Of a stretch of DNA of 64,000 bases, positions 52,596-64,000 are shown piece by piece; position 1 is the first letter of the stretch, and each line of letters opens with the position of its first letter. The stretch lies in the NCBI RefSeq assembly GCF_050948175.1, contig NW_027490133.1, forward strand, positions 930,001-994,000, in the 5' to 3' direction. This stretch comes from Xylocopa sonorina (lineage: Eukaryota; Arthropoda; Insecta; Hymenoptera; Apidae). Below the pieces are notes generated by a model. That model saw only the letters and a list, made by a program, of their open reading frames with translations, was not told the DNA's origin and did no database searches. The position numbers and the translations under genes are program-made.

Positions 52596-54160
52596 ACGCA
52601 ATATCATTCTTTTGAAGTGAATACGAGGTATACATAACACTGCACAATGAATATTAAATCTTACCATGAAACATAGGACTGAGATGCGATATCACGATTT
52701 AAGCAGCATTAGAACTCAATTGCTTCGATACCTAGACATCTGCAAACGCTATTTCCTAGCAAGCAAGTGTCCCATTTACATTGTTTTGAAGTGAATACGA
52801 GGTATACAAAACACTGCACAATGAATATTATATCTTATCATGATACATAGAAATGGGATGCGATATCGCGTTTTAAGAAGAATTAGAACTCTATTGCTTC
52901 GATACTTAGATAACTGCAAACACTGTTTAATAGCAAGGAAGTGTCGCACTACATTCTTTTGAAGTCAGTACGAGGTATACATAACACTGCACAATGAAAA
53001 TTATATCTTATCATGATACATAGAAGAGTGTTGCGATATGGCGTTTTAAGAAGCATTAGAACTCAATTGCTACGATACGTAGACACCTGCAAACGCTATT
53101 TCCTAGCAAGGAAGTGTAGCATTTACATTGTTTTGAAGTGAATACGAGGTATACATGACACTTGGCAATTAATACTGTATCTTATCATGGAACATAGAAA
53201 TGAGATGCGATATCGCGTTTTAAGAAGAATTGGAACTCAATTGCTACGATACGTAGACATCTGCAAACGCTATTTCCTAGCAAGGAAGTGTCGCATTTAC
53301 ATTCTTTTGAAGCGAATACGAGGTGTACATAACACTGAACAATGAATATTATATCTTATCATGAAACATAGAAATGGAATGCGATATCGCGATTTAAGCA
53401 GCATTAGAATTCTATTGCTTCGATACGTAGACACCTGCAAACGCTATTTCCTAGCAAGGAAGTGTAGCATTTACATTCTTTTGAAGTGAATACGAGGTAT
53501 ACATGACACTTGGCAATTAATATTGTATCTTATCATGAAACATAGAAATGGGATGCGATATCGCGTTTTAAGAAGAATTAGAACTCTATTGCTATGATAC
53601 GTAGACATCTGCAAACGCTATTTCCTAGCAAGGAAGTGTCGCATTTACATTCTTTTGAAGCGAATACGAGGTATACATAACACTGAACAATGAATATTAT
53701 ATCTTATCATGAAACATAGAAATGGGAGGCGATATCGCGATTTAAGCAGCATTAGAATTCTATTGCTTCGATACGTAGACACCTGCAAACGCTATTTCCT
53801 AGCAAGGAAGTGTAGCATTTACATTCGTTTGAAGCGAAAACGAGGTATACATGACACTTGGCAATTAATATTGTATCTTATCATGAAACATAGAAATGAG
53901 ATGCGATATCGCGTCCTAAGAGGAATTAGAACTCTATTGCTACGATACGTAGACGTCGGCAGGCGCTATTTCCTAGCAAGGAGTTGTCGCATTTACATTC
54001 TTTTGAAGTGTAGACGAGATATACATAACACTGCACAATAAATATTATATCTTATCATGAAACATAGAAATGAGATGCGATATTGCGTTTTAAGAAGAAT
54101 TAGAGCTCTATTGCTACGATACATAGACATCTGCAAACGCTATTTCCTAGCAAGGAAGTG
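52596..54160 (+). repeat. nine-monomer higher-order repeat I, copy 2
   Basis: Direct tandem copy of 51031-52595, with essentially one visible substitution (AATATTAAATC against AATATTATATC near the start). It has the same nested dimer and the same 1-bp-short monomer. Confidence 0.94.
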
Positions 54161-54678
54161 ACGCAATATCATTCTTTTGAAGTGAATACGAGGTATACAT
54201 AACACTGCACAATGAATATTAAATCTTACCATGAAACATAGGACTGAGATGCGATATCACGATTTAAGCAGCATTAGAACTCAATTGCTTCGATACCTAG
54301 ACATCTGCAAACGCTATTTCCTAGCAAGCAAGTGTCCCATTTACATTGTTTTGAAGTGAATACGAGGTATACAAAACACTGCACAATGAATATTATATCT
54401 TATCATGATACATAGAAATGGGATGCGATATCGCGTTTTAAGAAGAATTAGAACTCTATTGCTTCGATACTTAGATAACTGCAAACACTGTTTAATAGCA
54501 AGGAAGTGTCGCACTACATTCTTTTGACGTCAGTACGAGGTATACATAACACTGCACAATGAATATTATATCTCATCATGATACATAGAAGTGTGTTGCG
54601 ATATGGCGTTTTTAGAAGCATTAGAACTCAATTGCTACGATACGTAGACATCTGCAAACGCTATTTCCTAGCAAGGAG
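54161..54678 (+). repeat. nine-monomer higher-order repeat I, copy 3 (partial)
   Basis: Third start of the 1565-bp unit. It matches copy 2 closely up to about 54526, then accumulates differences (GACGTCAG, GTGTGTTGCG, GTTTTTAG) and stops matching at about 54678. Confidence 0.88.
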
Positions 54679-56876
54679 GTGCCGCGGTTACGCTTGTTTG
54701 TAGCGTAGATGAGGAATACATAACACTTCGCAATGAATATTATACCTTATCTTGAAACATAGAAATTAAATGCGATATCGCAAATTAAGCTGCATTAGAA
54801 CACAATTGCTTCGATACGTAGACATCTTGGAACGCTATTGCCCAGCAAGGAAGTGTCGCATTTACATTCTTTTGAAGTGAATACGAGGTATACATGACAC
54901 TTCGCAATGAATATTATATCTTATCATGAAACATAGAAATGAAATGCGATATGGCGATTTAAGAAGCATTACATCCCTATTGCTTCGATACGTAGACATC
55001 TGCCAACGCTATTTCCTCGCAAGGAAGTGTCGCATTTACATTCATTTGAAGTGTATGCGAGGTATACAAAACACTTCGCAATGAATATTATATCTTATCA
55101 TGAAACATAGTAATGAGATGCGATATCGCGATTTAAGAAGCATTAGGGCTCCAATGCTACGATACGTAGACATCTGCAAACGCTATTTCCTAACAAGGAA
55201 GTGTCGCACTTACATTCTTTTGAAGCGAATACGAGGTATACAAAACACTGCACAATGAATATTATATCTTATCATGATACATAGAAATGAGATGCGATAT
55301 CGCGATTTAAGCTGCATTAGAACTCTATAGCTTCGATACTTAGATAACTACAAACACTGTTTAATAGCAAGGAAGTGTCGCAGTACATTCTTTTGTAGTG
55401 AATACGAGGTATACATGACACTTCGCAATCAACATTATATCTTATCATGAAACATAGAAATGAGATGCGATATCGCGTTTTAAGAAGCCTTAGAACTCTA
55501 TTGCTACGATACGTAGATATCTGCAAAAGCTATTTCCTAGCAAGGAAGTGTCGCATTGACATTCTTTTGATGTGAATACTAGGTATACATAACACTCCAG
55601 AATGAATGTTATACCTTATCGTGAAACATAGAAATGAGATGCGATATCGCGTTTTAAGAAGCATTAGAACTCTATTGCTCTGATACGTAGACATCTGCAG
55701 ACGCTATTTCCTAGAAAGGAAGTCGCATTTACATTCTTTTGAAGTGAATACGAGGTATAATTAACACCCCACAAAGAATATTATATCTTATCATGGAACA
55801 TAGAAATGAGATTCTATATCGCGTTTTAAGAAGCATTAGAAATCTATTGCTTCGAAACGTGGACATTTCGAAACGCTATACCCTAGCAGGGATATGTGAC
55901 ATTTACATTCTTTTGAAGTGTAGACGAGGTATACATAACACTTCGCAATGAATATTATATCTTATAATGGAACATAGAAATGTGATGCGATATCGCGTTT
56001 TGAGAAGCAATAGAACTCTAATGCTTCGATACGTAGACATCTGGAAACGCTGTTTCCTAGCAAGGTAGTGTGCCACTTACATTCGTTTGAATTGTAGACG
56101 AGGTATACATAACACTTTGCAATGAATATTATTTGTTATCATGAAGAATAGAAATGGGAATCGACATCGCGTTTTAAGAAGCATTAGAACTATATTGCTT
56201 CGATACTTTGACATCTGGAAAGGCATTTCCTAGCATGGAAGTGTGGCATTTACATTCTTTTGAAGTGTAGACGAAATGTGCCTAACACTTCGCAATGAAT
56301 ATTATATCTTATCATGAAACATAGAACTGCAATGCGATATCGCGTTTTAAGAAGCATTAGAACTCTATTGCTTCGATACGTAGGCATCTGGAATCGCTAT
56401 TACCTAGCAAGAAAGTGTGGCACTTACATTCATTTGAAGTGAAAACGAGGAATACATGAAACTTCGCAATGAATATTATATCTCATCATGAAACACAGTA
56501 ATGAGATTCGATATCCCGTTTCAAGAAGCATTAGAACTCTATTACTACGATACGTAGAAATCTGCAAACGCTATTTCCTAGGAAGGAAGAGTCGCATTTA
56601 TATTCTTTTGAAGTGAATGCGAGTTATACATAACATTGCAGAATGAATATTATATATTATCATGAAACATAAAAATGAGATGGGATATCGCGATATAAGA
56701 TGCATTAGAACTTTATTGCTTCGATACGTAGACATCTGCAAACGCTATTTCCTAGCAAGGACGTGTCGCATTTACATTCTTTTGGAGTAAATGCGAGGTA
56801 TACATAACATTGCACAATGAATATTATCTGTGTTCATGAAACATAGAAATGCGATGCGATATCACGATTTAAGATG
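54679..56876 (+). repeat. satellite, ordinary monomers after repeat I
   Basis: About 12-13 monomers. The monomer at about 55235-55390 is an older relative of one in repeat I (ATACTTAGATAACT, CACTGTTTAATAGC, missing base before TACATTC). No gene is seen. Confidence 0.82.
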
Positions 56877-58268
56877 CATTAGAACTTTATTGCTTCGATA
56901 CGTAGACATTTGCAAACGCTATTTCCTAGCAAGAAAGTGTCGCATTTACATTCATCCCAAGTGTATGCGAGGTATACGTGATACTTCGCAATGAATAATA
57001 TATCTTACCATGAAACATAGAAATGAGATGCGATATCTCGTTATAAGAAGCATTATAACACGATTGCTACGATACGTAGACATCTGCAAACGCTAATTCC
57101 TAGCAAGGAAGTGTCGCATTTACATTCATTTGTAGTGAATACGAGGAATACATGAAACTTCGCAATGAATATTATATCTTATCATGAAACATAGAAATGA
57201 GATGCGATATCCCGTTTCAAGAAGCATTAGAACTCTATTGCTTCGATACGTAGACATCTGCAATAGCTACTTCCTAGCAAGGAAGTGTCGCATTTACATT
57301 CATTTGAAGTGAATGCGAGGTATACATAACACTTCGCAATGAATATTATATGTTATCATGAAACATAGAAATGTGATGTGATATCGCGTTTTAAGAAGCA
57401 ATAGAACTCTATTGCTGCGAAACGTAGATATCTGCGAACGCCATTTAATAGAAAGGAAGTGTCGCATTTACATTCTTTTGAAGTGAATACGAGGTATACA
57501 TAACACTCCACAAAGAATATTATATCTTATCACAAAACATAGTAATGGGATGCGATTTCGCGATTTAAGAAGCATTAGAACTTTATTGCTTCGATACGTA
57601 GACATCTGCAAACGCTATTTCCTAGCAAGGAAGTGTCGCATTTACATTCATCCCAAGTGTATGCGAGGTATACGTGATACTTCGCAATGAATAATATATC
57701 TTACCATGAAACATAGGAATGGGATGCGATATCTCGTTTTAAGAAGCATTAGAATTCTTTTGCTTCGATACGTACACATCTGCAAACGCTGTTTCCTAGC
57801 AAGGAAGTGTCGTATTTACATTCTTCTGAAGTGTATGCGAGGTATAAGTGATTCTTCGCAATGAATACTATATCCTATCATGAAACATAGAAACGAGATG
57901 TGACACCCCGTTTCAAGAAGCATTAGAACTCTATTGCTTCGATACGTAGACATCAGCAATCGCTATTTCCTAGCAAGGAAGTGTCGCATTTACATTCTTT
58001 TGAGGTGAATACGAGGTATAAATAACACTCCACAATGAATATTATATCTTATCGTGAAACATAGAAATGTGATGTGATATCGCGTTTTAAGAAGCAATAG
58101 AACTCTATTGCTGCGAAACGTAGATATCTGCGAACGCCATTTAATAGAAAGGAAGTGTCGCATTTACATTCTTTTGAAGTGAATACGAGGTATACATAAC
58201 ACTCCACAAAGAACATTATATCTTATCACGAAACATAGTAATGGGATGCGATTTCTCGATTTAAGAAG
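56877..58268 (+). repeat. four-monomer higher-order repeat J, two copies
   Basis: Rare variants recur at exactly 696 bp (4 x 174): TTCATCCCAAGTG near 56951 and 57647, the AGAACTTTATTGC monomer at 56881 and 57577, and the GTGATGTGATATCGCG plus TGCGAAACG monomer at 57361 and 58057. The second monomer of each unit differs more, so later exchange has partly overwritten the repeat. Confidence 0.85.
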
Positions 58269-61200
58269 AATTAGAACTCTATTGCTACGATACGTAGACA
58301 TCTACAAACGCTATTACCTAGCAAGGAAGTGACGCATTTACATTCATTTGAAGTGAATAAGAAGATTAACTGACACTCCGCAATGAATATTATATCTCAT
58401 CATGAAACAGAAATGGGATGCGATATCTCGTTTTTAGGTAGCATTTGAACTCTATTGCTGCGATACGTAAACATCTGCAAACGCTATTTCCCAGCAGGGA
58501 AGTGTCGCATTTACATTCTTTTTAAGTGAATACGAAGTATACATAACACTGCACAATGAATGTTATATCTTAATACAAAACATAGAAATGAGAAGCGATA
58601 TGGCGATTTTAGAAGCATTAGAACTCTATTGCAACGATACGTAGATATCTGCAAACGCTACATCCTTGCAAGCAAGAGTCGCACTTACATTCCTTTGAAG
58701 TGAATACGAGGTATACACTACACTCCACAATGAATATAATATCTTATCATGAAGCATAGAAATGAGGAGCGATTTCGCGTTTTAAGAAGCATTAGAACTC
58801 TATTGCTTCGATACGTAAACATCTGCAGACGCTATTACCTAGGAAGGAAGTGTCGCATTTACAATCTGTTGAAGTGAATACGAGGTATACATAACACTCC
58901 AGAATGAATATTATATCTTATCATGAAACATAGAAATGAGATGCAATATGGCGTTTTCAGAAGCATTAGAACTCTATTGCTACGATACGTAGACACCTGC
59001 AGACACTATTTCCTAGTAAGGAAGTGTCGCTTTTACATTCTTTTGAAGTGAATACGACGCATACACGACACTTCGCAATGAATATTATATCATATCATAA
59101 AACATTAAAATGACATGCGAAATCTCGTCTTAAGAAGCATTACAACTCTGTCGCTTCGATATGTAGACATCTGCAAACGCTATTTCATATCAAGGAAGTG
59201 TTGCACTTACACACTTTTGAAGTGATTACGAGGTATACATAACAGTCCACAATGAATATTATATCTTATCATGAAACATAGAAATGAGATGCGATATCGC
59301 GATTTAAGAAGCACTGGAACTCTATTGCTTCGATACGTAGACATCTGCAAACGCTATTTCCTAGCAAGGAAGTGTCGCATTTACATTCCTTTGAAGTCAA
59401 TACGAGGTATACATAGCACTCCACAATGAATATTATATCTTCTCATCTAACGTAGGATTGAGCTGCGATATCGCGATTTAAGAAGCATTGGAATACTATT
59501 GCTCCGAAACGTAGACATCTGCAAACGCTACTTCCTTGCAAGGACGTGTCGCATTTATATTCTTTTGAAGTGAATACGAGGTATACATAACACTCCACAT
59601 TGAGTATTATATCTTATCATGAAGCATATAACTGAGAAGCGGTATCGCGTTTGAAAAAGCATTAGAACTCTATTGCTATGATACGTAGACATCTGCAGAC
59701 GCTATTTCCTAGTAAGGAAGTGTCGCATTTACAGTCTTTTGAAGTGAATACGAGGTATACATAACACTATACAATGAATATTATACCTTATCATGAAACA
59801 TATAACTGAGAAGCGGTATCGCGTTTTAAGAAGCATTAGAACTCTATTGCTACGATACGTAGACATCTGCAGACGCTATTTCCTAGCAAGGAAGTCTCGC
59901 ATTTACATTCTTTTGAAGAGAATTCGAGGTATACATGACACTTCGCAATGCTTATTATATCTTATAGTGAAACATAGGAATGAGATGCTATATCGCGTTC
60001 TAAAAGGAATAGGACTCTAATGCTACGATACGTAGACATCTGCAAACGAAATATCCTAGCAAGGCAGAGTCGCATTTACATTCTATTGAACTGAATACGA
60101 GGTATACATAACACTACACAATGAATATTATATCTTATCATAAAACGTAGAAATGAGATGCGATATCGCGTTTTAAGAAGCATTAGAAGTCTATTGCTAC
60201 GAGACTTAGACATCTGTAGACGATATTTCCTAGCAAGGAAGTGACGCATTTACATTCATTTGAAGTGTACACGAGGAATACATAACACTTCGCAATGAAT
60301 ATTATATCTTATCATGAATCATAGAAATGAAATGCGATATCGCGATTTAAGAAGCATTGGAACTCTATTGCTCCAATACGTAGACATCGGCAAGCACTTT
60401 TTCCTAGCAAGGAAGTGTCGCATTTACATTCTTTTGAAGTGAATACCAGGTACACATAACACTCCCCAATGTATATTATATCTTATCATGAGACATAGAA
60501 ATGAGGTGCGATTTCGCGTTCTAAGAAGCATTAGAACTCTATTGCTTCGATATATTCCTAGCAAGGATGTGTCGCATTTACATTCTTTTGAAGTGAATAC
60601 GAGGTATATACAACACTCCACAATGAACATTATATCTTATCATGAAACATAGAAATGAAATGCGACATCGCGTTTTTAGAAGCATTAGAACTCTATTGCT
60701 TAGATACGTAGACATCTGTAAACGCTATTTCCTAGCAATGAAGTGTCGCATTTACATTCATTCTAAGTTTATGGGAGGCATAAGTGGCACTTCGCAATGA
60801 ATATTATATTTTATCATGAAACATAGAAATGAAATGCAATATCGCGTTTTAAGAAGCATTAGAACTCTGTTGCTTCGATACGTAGGCATCTGCAAACGCT
60901 ATTTCCAAGCAAGGAAGAGTCGCATTTACATTCATTTGGAGTGTATGCGAGGTATACCTGACACTTCACAATGAACATTATATCCTATAATGAAACATAG
61001 AAATGAGATGCGATATGACGATATAAGAAGCATTAGAACTCTATTGCTTCGATACGTAGACATCTACAGACGCTACTTCCTAGGAAGGAAGTGTCGCATT
61101 TACAATCTTTTGAAGTGAATACGAGGTATACATAACACTCCACAATGAATATTATATCTTATCATGAAACATAGAAATGAGATGCGTTATCGCGTTCTAA

Positions 61201-64000
61201 GAAACATTAGGACTGTAATGCTACGATACGTAAGCATCTGCAAACGCTATTTCCTAGCAAGGAAGTGTCGCATTTACATTCTTTTGAAGTGAATACGAGG
61301 TATACATGACACTTCGAAATGAGTATTATATCATATCATGAAACATAGAAGTCAGATGCAATATCGCGTTTTAAGTAGCATTAGAACTCTATTGCTTCGA
61401 TACGTAGACATCTGGAAACGCTATTTCCTAGCAAGGATGTGTCGCATTTACATTCATTTGAAGTGTATGCGAGGTATACATGACACTTCGCAATGAATAT
61501 TATATCTTGTTACGAAGCATAGAAATGGGATGCGATATCGCGATTTAAGAAGCTTTAGAACCCTATTTCTTCGATACTGAGACATTTGCATTCACTATTT
61601 CCTAGCAAGGAAGATTCGCATTTACATTCTTTTGAAGCGAATACGAGGTATACATAACACTCCAAAATGAATATTATATCTTATCATGAAACATAGAAAT
61701 GAGATGCGATATGAGGATTCAAGAAGCATTAGAACTCTATTGCTTCGATACGCAGACATCTGCAAACGCTATTTCCAAGCAAGGAAGTGTCGCATTTACA
61801 TTCTCTTGAAGTGAATACGAGGTATACATGACACTTCGCAGTAAATATTATATCTTATCATGAAACATAGTCATGAGATGCGATATCGCGATTTAAGATG
61901 CATTTGAAATCTATTGCATCGATACGTAGACATCTGCAAACGCTCTTTCCTAGCAAGCAAGTGTCGCATTTACATTGTTTTGAAATGAATACGAGGTATA
62001 CATGACACTTCGCAATCAATATTGTACCTTATCATGAAACATACAAATGAGATGCGATATTGCGATCTAAGAAGCATTAGAACCCTAATGCTACGATACG
62101 TAGACATCTGCAGACGCTACTTCCTAGCAAGGAAGTGTAGCATTTACATTCTCTTGCAGTGAATACGCGGTATACATGACACTTCGCAATGAATATTATA
62201 TCTTATCATGAAACATAGAAATGAGATGCTATCTCGCGTTTTAAGAAGAATTAAATCTCCATTTCTACGATACGTAGACATCTGCAGACGCTATTTCCTA
62301 GCAAGGGAGTGTCCCATTTGCATTCTTTTGAAGTGTAGACGGGATATACATATCACTGTACAATGAATATTATATCTTATCATGAAACATAGAAATGAGA
62401 TGCGATATCGCGATTTAAGAGGCATTAGAACCCTAATGCTACGATACGTAGACATCAGCAAACGCTATTTCCTAGCAAGGAAGTGTCGCATTTACATTCT
62501 TTTGAAGCGATTGCGAGATATACATAACACTGCACAATGAATATTATATCTTTTCATGAAACATAGAAATGAGATGCGATATCGCGATTTAAGAAGCATT
62601 ATATCTCTATTGCTTCGATACGTAGACATCTGCAAACGCTATTTCCTAGGAAGGAAGTGTAGCATTTACATTCTCTTGAAGTGAATAGGAGGTATACATA
62701 ACACTTCGCAATGAATATTATATCTTATCATGAAACATAGGAATGAGATGCGATATCGCGTTTTAAGAAGCATTAGAACTCTATTGCTTCGATACGTCGA
62801 CATCTGCAGACGCTATTTCCTAGCAAGGAAGTATCGAATTTACATTCTTTTGAAGTGAATACGGGGTATACATAACACTCCACAATGAATATTATATCTT
62901 TTCATGAAGCATATAAAGTGGGAGCGATTTCGCGTTTTAAGAAGCATTGGAAATCTATTGCTTCGATACGTAGACATCTGCAAACGCTATTACCTAGCAA
63001 TGAAGTGTCGCCTTTTAATACGTTTGAAGTGTATGCGTGGTATACAAGACACTTCGCAATGAATATTATATATTATCATGGAACATAGAAATAAGTGCGA
63101 TATCTCGTTTTAAGAAGCATTAGAAATCTGTGGCTTCGATACGTAGACATCTGCCATCACTATATCCTAGCAAGTAAGTGTCGCACTTACATTCATTTGA
63201 AGTGTATGCGAGGTATACATGACACTTCGCAATGAATATTATATCTTATCATAAAACATACAAGTGAGATGCGATATCGCGATTTATGAAGGATTAGAAT
63301 TCTATTGCTTCGATACGTAGACATCTGAAAACGCTACTTCCAAGCAAGGAAGTGTCGCATTTACATACATTTCAAGTGTAGACGATGAATTCAAAACACT
63401 TCGCCATGAATATTATATCTTATCATGAGACATAGAAATGTGGTGCGATGTCGCGTCTTAAGAAGCATTACAAATCTATTGCTTCGATACGTAAACATCT
63501 CGAAACGTAATTTCCTTGAAAGTAAGTGTCGCATTTACATACATCTCAAGTGCAGACGGTGACTACATAACACTTCGCAATGAATATTATATCTTATCAT
63601 GAGACATAGAAATGAGATGCGATATCGCTTTTTAAGAAGCGTTAGAACGCTACTGCTACGACACGTAGACATCTGCAATCGCTATTTCCTAGCAAGGAAG
63701 CGTCGCATTCATATCCTTTTGTAGTGAATACGTGGTATACATAACACTCCACATCGAATATTATATCTTATCATGAAGCATAGAAATGAGATGCGATATG
63801 GCTACTTATGAAGCATTAGAACTCTAATGCTACGATACGTAGACATCGGCAAACGCTATTTCCTAGCAAGGAAGTGTCGCATTTACATTCTTTTGAAGCG
63901 ATTACGACATATACATAACACTGCACAATGAATATTATATCTTATCATGAAACATAGAAATGAGATGCGATATCGCGATTTTAGAAGCATTAGAAATCTA
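58269..64000 (+). repeat. satellite, mostly unduplicated monomers to the window edge
   Basis: About 33 monomers. One is 154 bp long (60490-60643), missing about 20 bp of the TACGTAGACATCTGC box. A single-monomer duplication is visible at 59621 and 59795 (ATAACTGAGAAGCGG variant). The array is still regular at 64000, so its right end is not reached. No gene is seen. Confidence 0.85.
60490..60643 (+). repeat. shortened satellite monomer, 154 bp
   Basis: The TACGTAGACATCTGCAAACG box is deleted, so GCTTCGATA joins TATTCCTAGC. This is the only monomer seen here that lacks that box, otherwise one of the best-conserved parts of the repeat. Confidence 0.88.

Larger units (their letters stand above)
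4459..64000 (+). repeat. 174-bp tandem satellite array, about 340 monomers
   Basis: The landmark GAAACATAGAAATGAGATGCG recurs every 174 bp (for example 4891, 5065, 5239). Each monomer has, in order, that box, a GATATC-centred box (GCGATATCGC in many copies), a TACGTAGACATCTGC box, a TTCCTAGCAAGGAA hairpin, a variable middle and a CAATGAATATTATATCTTATCAT end. All copies read in the same direction. Monomers differ by roughly 5-15% by eye. The array starts at position 82 of a monomer right after the retrotransposon LTR and continues past the right edge. Higher-order blocks are listed separately. A centromeric or heterochromatic role is inferred, not shown. The short chained ORFs in it are consequences of 174 being a multiple of 3. 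Confidence 0.98.

Noticed and set aside
4459..64000. CENP-B box in the satellite
   Set aside because: I looked for TTCG-N4-A-NN-CGGG on both strands at the TTCGATACG and CTTCGCAATG positions. Neither has the A or the CGGG at the required spacing.
4459..64000. CRISPR array
   Set aside because: The repeat is a contiguous 174-bp tandem monomer with no short repeat-unique spacer structure, next to a eukaryotic retrotransposon.
4459..64000. Perfectly regular single higher-order repeat through the whole array
   Set aside because: Block spacings differ (522, 696, 1565, 2958, 4700, 5316, 6745/7093 bp) and most stretches have no periodic partner, so it is a mosaic and not one uniform higher-order repeat.

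Overview
The window holds two things: the 3' part of a Ty3/gypsy-type LTR retrotransposon (1-4458), and about 59.5 kb of one tandem satellite (4459-64000) that runs off the right edge. No host protein-coding gene, tRNA, rRNA or CRISPR array is visible. A eukaryotic, probably arthropod (insect-like) genome is the best guess. The pol type and the TCAGT initiator-like motifs in the LTR fit that, but the species cannot be named from sequence alone.

Retrotransposon, left to right on the + strand: the end of reverse transcriptase (YLDD motif at 67-78), one in-frame TGA (259-261), RNase H, a long proline-rich linker, the integrase zinc finger, the integrase DDE core, a GPY/F module, a basic repetitive tail, a polypurine tract (2908-2918) and a 1540-bp 3' LTR (2919-4458). 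No env gene follows pol. The gag/protease end and the 5' LTR lie outside the window. The LTR ends in the middle of a satellite monomer, so the element inserted into the array or at its edge.

Satellite: the monomer is 174 bp, counted directly from successive copies of the GAAACATAG landmark (4891, 5065, 5239). There are roughly 340 monomers, all in the same orientation, with no other mobile element seen. Typical monomers differ by roughly 5-15% by eye, but large blocks of many monomers are repeated almost unchanged. These are A/B (about 6.5 kb, offset 7093 then 6745), C/D (5.3 kb, directly abutting), E/F (1.5 kb, offset 4700), G1/G2 (2.2 kb, offset 2958 = exactly 17 monomers), I1/I2/I3 (1565-bp, 9-monomer unit with a 2-monomer unit nested inside), plus smaller trimer, tetramer and dimer repeats. 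The array is therefore a mosaic of recent segmental duplications rather than a single regular higher-order repeat.

Because 174 = 3 x 58, reading frames keep phase from monomer to monomer. This gives chains of short look-alike ORFs on both strands, which I judge not to be genes. A centromeric or pericentromeric location is a reasonable inference (near-nucleosomal monomer, dyad symmetries, higher-order structure, retroelement insertion) but is not shown by the sequence.
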